From Nocardia sp. alder85J (lineage in GTDB: Bacteria > Actinomycetota > Actinomycetes > Mycobacteriales > Mycobacteriaceae), in contig NZ_JAIUCZ020000016.1 in assembly GCF_020176955.2 (NCBI RefSeq), positions 96,315 through 160,314 of the forward strand: 64,000 nt of DNA, written 5' to 3'. The notes below the pieces were generated by a model. The model had not been told where the DNA came from and made no database searches. It worked only from the letters and a program-made list of their open reading frames with translations. Below are positions 59,719 through 64,000 of this stretch, one piece after another (position 1 is the first letter of the stretch; each line of letters begins with the position of its first letter). Both the position numbers and the translations under genes were made by a program.

Positions 59719-60833
59719 CGGCCGGTCCGGCCGGACCCCGCACCGACCCGGCGGCCCTGACGGCCGCATACCGGCACTGCCGGACCATCGCCGCCACCCA
59801 CGGCCGCACCTACTTCCTGGCCACCCGGCTGCTGTCGCCGCCGCGGCGGCTCGCGATCCACGCCCTGTACGCCTTCGCCCGCACGGTCGACGACATCGTC
59901 GACCACGGCGCCCCCGACGCCGCCGATCGGATCGACGACATCGAGGGTCGCCTGCGCGCCCGCCTGGACCGGGCGCAGCGGCTTGCCGATCCGGTCTCGA
60001 ACCTCGGCGGCCCGATCCGGCACTCTGCCGGTCCGGTGCCGGATCTCGGCTGTTCGATCCTGGATTCTGCTGGTCCGGTGGTGGACCCAGGCGCTCCGGC
60101 CCCGGACTTCGACGGTCCGGCGCCGGAGGCAGCGGGTCCGGTCTCGGACGTCTGCGGGCCGGTGCCGGCCGCCGTGGATCCGGTCCTGGATGCCGCCGCC
60201 GACACGCTGGCCCGCTTCCGGGTCGATCCCGCGCACGTGTGGACCTTCCTGGACGCCATGCGGATGGATGTGCCCGGCACTGCCCTGTTCCGGAACCGCT
60301 ACGCCAGCATGGCCGAACTGCGCGGCTACATGCGTGGTTCGGCCGCCGCCATCGGCCTGCAACTGCTGCCGATCCTCGGCACCGTCGTCCCGGTGGCAGC
60401 GGCCGAACCGGCGGCGGCCGCGCTCGGTGAGGCGTTCCAGCTCACCAACTTCCTGCGCGACGTCGCCGAGGATCTCGACCGCGACCGCGTCTACCTTCCC
60501 CTCGACGAACTGTCCGCCTTCGGCGTCGACCCCGCACTGCTCGCGCACTGCCGCCGTACCGGCCACACCGATATCCGCCTGCGCCGCGCCCTGATCCACC
60601 TGATCGCCGCCAACCGCGCGCTCTACCGCATCGCCACGCCGGGTATCGACCTGCTGGACCCCCGGGTCCGCCCGGCCATCCGCACCGCCACTCGCCTGTA
60701 CGCCGGAATCCTCGACGAGATCGAGCGCAACGACTACACGGTGTTCCACCGCCGCGCCGTCGTTCCCGGCCACCGCCGGCTCCGGGTCGCCGCAACGGAA
60801 TTCACCACCGCTGCCCTGCGACCGGGCCGATAG
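59715..60833 (+). CDS. crtB: Phytoene synthase with repeat insertion
   Basis: 372 aa. Condenses two GGPP to phytoene. First Asp motif VDDIVDHG, second DVAEDLDRDRVYLP, with TYFLATRLL and FQLTNFLRD. Residues 92-161 are ten 7-residue repeats (GPVPDLG-like) inserted between the first helices; without them the protein is 302 aa, the normal size. The insertion probably forms a disordered loop. GTG start overlapping the mptA stop. Confidence 0.9.
   Translation: MTAGPAGPRTDPAALTAAYRHCRTIAATHGRTYFLATRLLSPPRRLAIHALYAFARTVDDIVDHGAPDAADRIDDIEGRLRARLDRAQRLADPVSNLGGPIRHSAGPVPDLGCSILDSAGPVVDPGAPAPDFDGPAPEAAGPVSDVCGPVPAAVDPVLDAAADTLARFRVDPAHVWTFLDAMRMDVPGTALFRNRYASMAELRGYMRGSAAAIGLQLLPILGTVVPVAAAEPAAAALGEAFQLTNFLRDVAEDLDRDRVYLPLDELSAFGVDPALLAHCRRTGHTDIRLRRALIHLIAANRALYRIATPGIDLLDPRVRPAIRTATRLYAGILDEIERNDYTVFHRRAVVPGHRRLRVAATEFTTAALRPGR
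59988..60197 (+). repeat. 21-bp coding minisatellite, ten units
   Basis: Ten degenerate 21-bp units with a recurring GGTCCGGT core, coding xPVxDxx heptads inside crtB. Confidence 0.85.
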
Positions 60834-60937
60834 CGGCTGCGGCACTGCGCGATCGGCTCCGAGGCTTCACCTGGTCGAGCTCCGTCGCGGCCACCGGGTG
60901 CTTCGTCCCGGCGTGAAATGATGTGGCCGAGCGCTTT

Positions 60938-62122
60938 TCAGGGGGCCGCGGAGGGGTGAGCGGTCGGGGCGGGGAGGGTGCGGCCCTTCCATTGCAGGGT
61001 GCCCGCGCGGTGGCGGAGGTGGGAGCGGGTGGAGAGGGTGAGGTAGGCGGCGATCGAGGCGGGGTGGGCCAGGGCGGCGGTCGCGTCGGCGCGGCGGGGG
61101 CGGCGGCCCGATTCCAGGGAGCGGGTCAGCAGGCGGCCGGTCACGGCGCAGGCGTAGCCCAGCAGGCCGAGGCGGCGGGTGGCGCCGCGGCCGAGGATCG
61201 CGGCCAGAGGCGGGACGAGGTAGGCGAGGCCCGCGAGGGCGCCGACGGCCACGCTGCCGATCGGGGAGCCGTACGCCGACCACAGCCAGCGGGTGTAACC
61301 GTCGTCGAGTTCGGTTGCGCCGGAGTACATTCGGGTGCTCGCCAGGCGGCCCGCGGCGACCAGCGCGGTGCGGTGACCGGCGCGGCGCAGCAGCCGGGCC
61401 AGGGCCAGGTCCTCGGTGACGGCGCCGGCGACCGCGGCATGTCCGCCCGCGGCGCGATACGCGGCGGCGTCGAGGGCGAGGAACTGCCCGCACGACACCA
61501 CCGTCGACGGCCGCAGGCTGCGGTTGGCCGTCGCGATCGGCAGCGTGCTCGCCCAGGACCAGCACAGCAGCGGCTGCACCAGCGCCTCCGCCCGGGACCC
61601 GGTGCGCTGGTAGGGCCACGGTGACACCAGAGCCGCTCCGCTGGAACGCAATTCGCCCACGGCTGCGGCCAGGGCCTCGGGCGCCAGCCGGACGTCGGCA
61701 TCGAGGAAGACCAGCACCCCGGTCGGTGTGGCCGCGGAATCGTCGGTGCTGTAGGCGAATTCGGCGAGCCGCGCGCAGGCGGCGGTCTTGCCGGTCCAGC
61801 CGGGGCCGGGACCGGCGGCGCTGTCCAGCAGGGTGAATCGGAGGTCGTCACCGATGGCGTCGAGCGCGGCGGCATTGGTGCCGTCGGTGGAGGCGTCGTC
61901 CAGGATCAGCACTCGCAGCCGTGAGATCCCGCGCTGGGCTTGCAGATCCGCGATCAGGCCGGGCAGACGGCCAGCCTCGTCGCGGGCCGGGACACAGACC
62001 GTGACCGGTTCGATCACCGCCGTGGCCCGCGCGCCGAGCCGGCGCACCGTCATCCGGTTCACCGCCGCGAGCGCGCAGCCCACGGCCGCGATCCCGGTTC
62101 CGGCGGTGACGACGAGCTTCAC
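60938..62122 (-). CDS. Family 2 glycosyltransferase, CruG/CrtQ-like
   Basis: 394 aa. GT-A blocks VTVCVPARDEAGRLPG, LDDASTDGT, LDADVRLAPE and EDLALARLLRRAGH; an N-terminal helix and C-terminal hydrophobic helices (VAVGALAGLAYLVPPLAAILG) anchor it in the membrane. With a CruF-like gene nearby it probably glycosylates a carotenoid hydroxyl. GTG start overlapping the lppM stop. Confidence 0.82.
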   Translation of the reverse strand: MKLVVTAGTGIAAVGCALAAVNRMTVRRLGARATAVIEPVTVCVPARDEAGRLPGLIADLQAQRGISRLRVLILDDASTDGTNAAALDAIGDDLRFTLLDSAAGPGPGWTGKTAACARLAEFAYSTDDSAATPTGVLVFLDADVRLAPEALAAAVGELRSSGAALVSPWPYQRTGSRAEALVQPLLCWSWASTLPIATANRSLRPSTVVSCGQFLALDAAAYRAAGGHAAVAGAVTEDLALARLLRRAGHRTALVAAGRLASTRMYSGATELDDGYTRWLWSAYGSPIGSVAVGALAGLAYLVPPLAAILGRGATRRLGLLGYACAVTGRLLTRSLESGRRPRRADATAALAHPASIAAYLTLSTRSHLRHRAGTLQWKGRTLPAPTAHPSAAP

Positions 62123-62871
62123 ACGTGCTGCCGCCGACGTCCCGGACGCGGCGGGTCGGGATTGCGGCTCACATAGGCGATCACGGCCGCGAGCGCGGCG
62201 GCGGCGAGGGTGATGCCACCCACGATGCCGGCCCAGGCGGCGAACGAGCGGGTGTTCGGATCGGAGTAGGTCGCCTCGGCGCGCAGCGTGCTGACGTCAC
62301 CGGCCGGCAGCTTCCAGGACACGACCGAATCACCCTCGCGGGTGCCGTTGGTGGTCGCCACCCGGGCCGGGAACGCCACCTTGAACTGGATGTCGGAACC
62401 CTGCTCCGGCACCGACTTCAGATCGACGCGCCCGTTGAGCGAGACGGTGTCACCGGCACGCATGAACTGGAGGGTGAACATGCCCTGCGTCTGGTCCGAG
62501 AGCCCGCCGAGTTGCTGCACCTCGCCGAAGGTCAGATCGTCGAAATAGACCTGGCTGCCGATGTAGCCGTCCTGCGAATACGGTTCGATCCGCACCTTGC
62601 TGGTCAGCGCCTCGGGCACCTTGAGCTCCGGGCCCTTGTCGGCGGGCCCGCTGGGAACCACCGCGACGACGATGCGCCCCGACACTCGATCATTGGACGA
62701 CACGCCCATCGATGCCTGCACCCGCAGGCATCCGGCCAGCAGCGGCATCAGCAACGCCGCGAGCAGCAGCACCGACCAGATCCGGCGGCGTCGCGCCGCC
62801 GGCACGTCGGCCCCGCCGGGCCGGGCTGGTTCGGGCTGGATATGAGTCGGACTCGGCTGCACGGCTCTCAT
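62119..62871 (-). CDS. lppM: Lipoprotein LppM
   Basis: 250 aa. Lipobox LLAGCLRV after the hydrophobic segment (SVLLLAALLMPLLAGC), a beta-rich exported domain and a C-terminal helix (WAGIVGGITLAAAALAAVIAYVS) with an Arg-rich tail, as in Rv2171 LppM, a mycobacterial envelope protein linked to phosphoinositide-mannoside binding. The ATG at 62871 is used. GTGA overlap with the glycosyltransferase gene. Confidence 0.87.
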   Translation of the reverse strand: MRAVQPSPTHIQPEPARPGGADVPAARRRRIWSVLLLAALLMPLLAGCLRVQASMGVSSNDRVSGRIVVAVVPSGPADKGPELKVPEALTSKVRIEPYSQDGYIGSQVYFDDLTFGEVQQLGGLSDQTQGMFTLQFMRAGDTVSLNGRVDLKSVPEQGSDIQFKVAFPARVATTNGTREGDSVVSWKLPAGDVSTLRAEATYSDPNTRSFAAWAGIVGGITLAAAALAAVIAYVSRNPDPPRPGRRRQHV

Positions 62872-62920
62872 CGTGCCACGACCGGCCGTTCCGAGCCGCA
62901 TACACCGGGACGCAGCATGA

Positions 62921-64000
62921 TCACGGTCGCCACCGCCGGGCCCACGACAGCACCAATGGAACCCCGAGCACTCCCATCCCGGCCCACCCGTACCCCGCCG
63001 ACCACGGCAGGCCGAGGAACACCGCATGCGCCAGCGCCGACCCCAGCCACGTCCACAGGAACATCACCACCGGCACCCACCCGTATCGCCCGAAAGGCTC
63101 CACCGAGCCACGCCCGGTCCGCCCGGGTGCAACTGCTGAGCCGTGTCCGGTCCGCCCCAGAACAGCTGCCGAGTCGCCTGCGGCCGCGCGCAACTCACCG
63201 ACGGACCACACCCGAGAACCACCATCACCCCGCCGACCTGGCAGCTCCCAGAGCACCGCCATCACCAGCGCCACCCCGAACCACCCCAGGAAATTGGTAT
63301 ATGGAATCCCGGCCAACCCGGGCAGCCTCGCCCGCGCCGAACACCACACCCACTGCCCGTCCGCCACCATCTGCGGATCCAGAAACAGATCCCATCCCAC
63401 CGCCCCCACGGCGGTCAGCACCACCCGCACCGCACCCCGTGCGGACAGATACCCCGCCACTATCCGGACCGGATACCACCCCCCGACCCACGCCAGCGGC
63501 ACCACCCATGGCACCCCCGCGATCTCCGGCCCCAGCCGCCCCGCCGCATAGCCGTAACACCCGAACGGGAAACCCCAACGAACACCGGCGATCTCGACAA
63601 CCAATCCGACCCCCGCCACGATCACCACGAGCCCCGCAACCCATCGCCCCCCGCCGGTCACCCAGGCATGCAGCACCGAAATCCCCGCCGCCAGCCCCAC
63701 AACCACCACGACAACCAGATCCCGCCCACCCCCACCCGTCAGCGGATACGCAATCTGCGCCAGCACCCACGCCCCCAACAGCGCCGCGAACCCCCACCAC
63801 TCCGATACTCGCCACACCCCACCCGCCGCGGCATCGGCCACCGGCGTATCCGCGCCGCCCCGCATCGAACTGCCCTGCCACACCGGGTCGGCCGCCCCCC
63901 GGTCATCGGCTCGTTGCGGCGGCACGATCGTCGGCGCTGAGCCGACCGATCGTGCCGCGCTGGACGGCTGTGCCGCGCTGGACGGCTGTGCCGCGCTGGA
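62921..64000 (-). CDS. cruF: CruF-like carotenoid 1',2'-hydratase (DUF422), 5' end possibly off the window
   Basis: About 335 residues from GTG 63925, but the frame stays open to the right edge, so the start may lie beyond. Six to eight membrane helices; WGFPFGCYGYAAGRLGPEIAGVPWVVPLAW and WDLFLDPQMVADGQWVW are the DUF422/CruF signatures. Adds water to the psi end of an acyclic carotenoid, creating the hydroxyl that a CruG-like transferase then glycosylates. Upstream codons encode SSAAQP repeats. A 40-residue Gly/Arg-rich insertion (GRTGHGSAVAPGRTGRGS) sits between the last helices. Confidence 0.82.
   Translation of the reverse strand, partial: SSAAQPSSAAQPSSAARSVGSAPTIVPPQRADDRGAADPVWQGSSMRGGADTPVADAAAGGVWRVSEWWGFAALLGAWVLAQIAYPLTGGGGRDLVVVVVVGLAAGISVLHAWVTGGGRWVAGLVVIVAGVGLVVEIAGVRWGFPFGCYGYAAGRLGPEIAGVPWVVPLAWVGGWYPVRIVAGYLSARGAVRVVLTAVGAVGWDLFLDPQMVADGQWVWCSARARLPGLAGIPYTNFLGWFGVALVMAVLWELPGRRGDGGSRVWSVGELRAAAGDSAAVLGRTGHGSAVAPGRTGRGSVEPFGRYGWVPVVMFLWTWLGSALAHAVFLGLPWSAGYGWAGMGVLGVPLVLSWARRWRP
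63953..64000 (-). repeat. 18-bp tandem repeat at right edge
   Basis: Units 63953-63970, 63971-63988 and a partial third; perfect. In frame with the CruF-like gene as SSAAQP. May continue past the window. Confidence 0.85.

Overview
The window is very GC-rich, gene-dense actinobacterial DNA with many GTG starts. It almost certainly comes from a Nocardia or a close member of the mycolic-acid-containing Mycobacteriales. The gene order on the right (trpD, ctaE-qcrCAB, DnaQ/GIY-YIG protein, NlpC/P60, pimB', two SRPBCC genes, ArsA-like ATPase, plsC, small exonuclease, aroG, pknL, Rv2175c-like, metF, idsA2, mptA, lppM) follows, from memory, the Rv2171-Rv2201 stretch of M. tuberculosis. The genus call is inference. 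I see no rRNA, tRNA, CRISPR array, insertion sequence, integrase or replication origin.

Layout. 1-5.1 kb: a partial Tat-type purple acid phosphatase, asnB, and the cytochrome oxidase genes ctaC and ctaF. 5.1-29.3 kb: an accessory block that, compared with the remembered mycobacterial order, sits between ctaF and trpD. It holds a thioesterase, an FAD oxidase and an NmrA-like protein. Next come a three-gene HigB/XRE-like module and an IclR regulator diverging from a sulfate activation and sulfation cassette (cysD, cysNC, a DUF1214-like gene, an SDR, a sulfotransferase). A TetR-controlled acyl-CoA operon follows (SDR, acyl-CoA dehydrogenase, acyl-CoA ligase, MaoC hydratase). Then comes a compact seven-gene operon headed by a 2-deoxy-scyllo-inosose-synthase-like sugar phosphate cyclase, with two cupins, an SDR and three membrane proteins. 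The block ends with an NmrA-like gene and a divergent MarR regulator that share a perfect operator. 29.3-35.6 kb: trpD and the bcc complex/oxidase genes ctaE, qcrC, qcrA, qcrB. 35.7-43.4 kb: envelope and DNA maintenance genes, with CRP-like and MtrA-like sites in the intergenic region before the first NlpC/P60 gene. 43.4-50.7 kb: a conserved mycolata block, a ROK kinase, an acyltransferase, a small exonuclease and aroG. 50.7-64 kb: a PASTA-containing PknL-like kinase and its likely DNA-binding partner, metF, and isoprenoid/carotenoid genes (idsA2, crtI, crtB, a family 2 glycosyltransferase, cruF-like) interleaved with mptA and lppM.

How the parts fit. The core genes build the respiratory supercomplex (ctaCEF, qcrABC), the cell envelope (pimB', mptA, plsC, NlpC/P60, lppM) and aromatic amino acids (aroG, trpD). 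The accessory genes look like small-molecule tailoring. PAPS made by CysD/CysNC would feed the adjacent sulfotransferase, and glucose 6-phosphate would be cyclised and then processed by cupins and an SDR in a pathway I do not recognise. The cyclitol operon has no aminotransferase, so it is not an ordinary aminoglycoside cluster.

Two themes recur. Many genes have a TANNNT-like -10 box only 6-7 nt before the start codon, implying leaderless mRNAs. Several genes carry in-frame minisatellites (24 bp in the DUF1214-like gene, 21 bp x 10 in crtB, 18 bp in the cruF-like gene), and a 39-bp tandem repeat lies between cysNC and the DUF1214-like gene.
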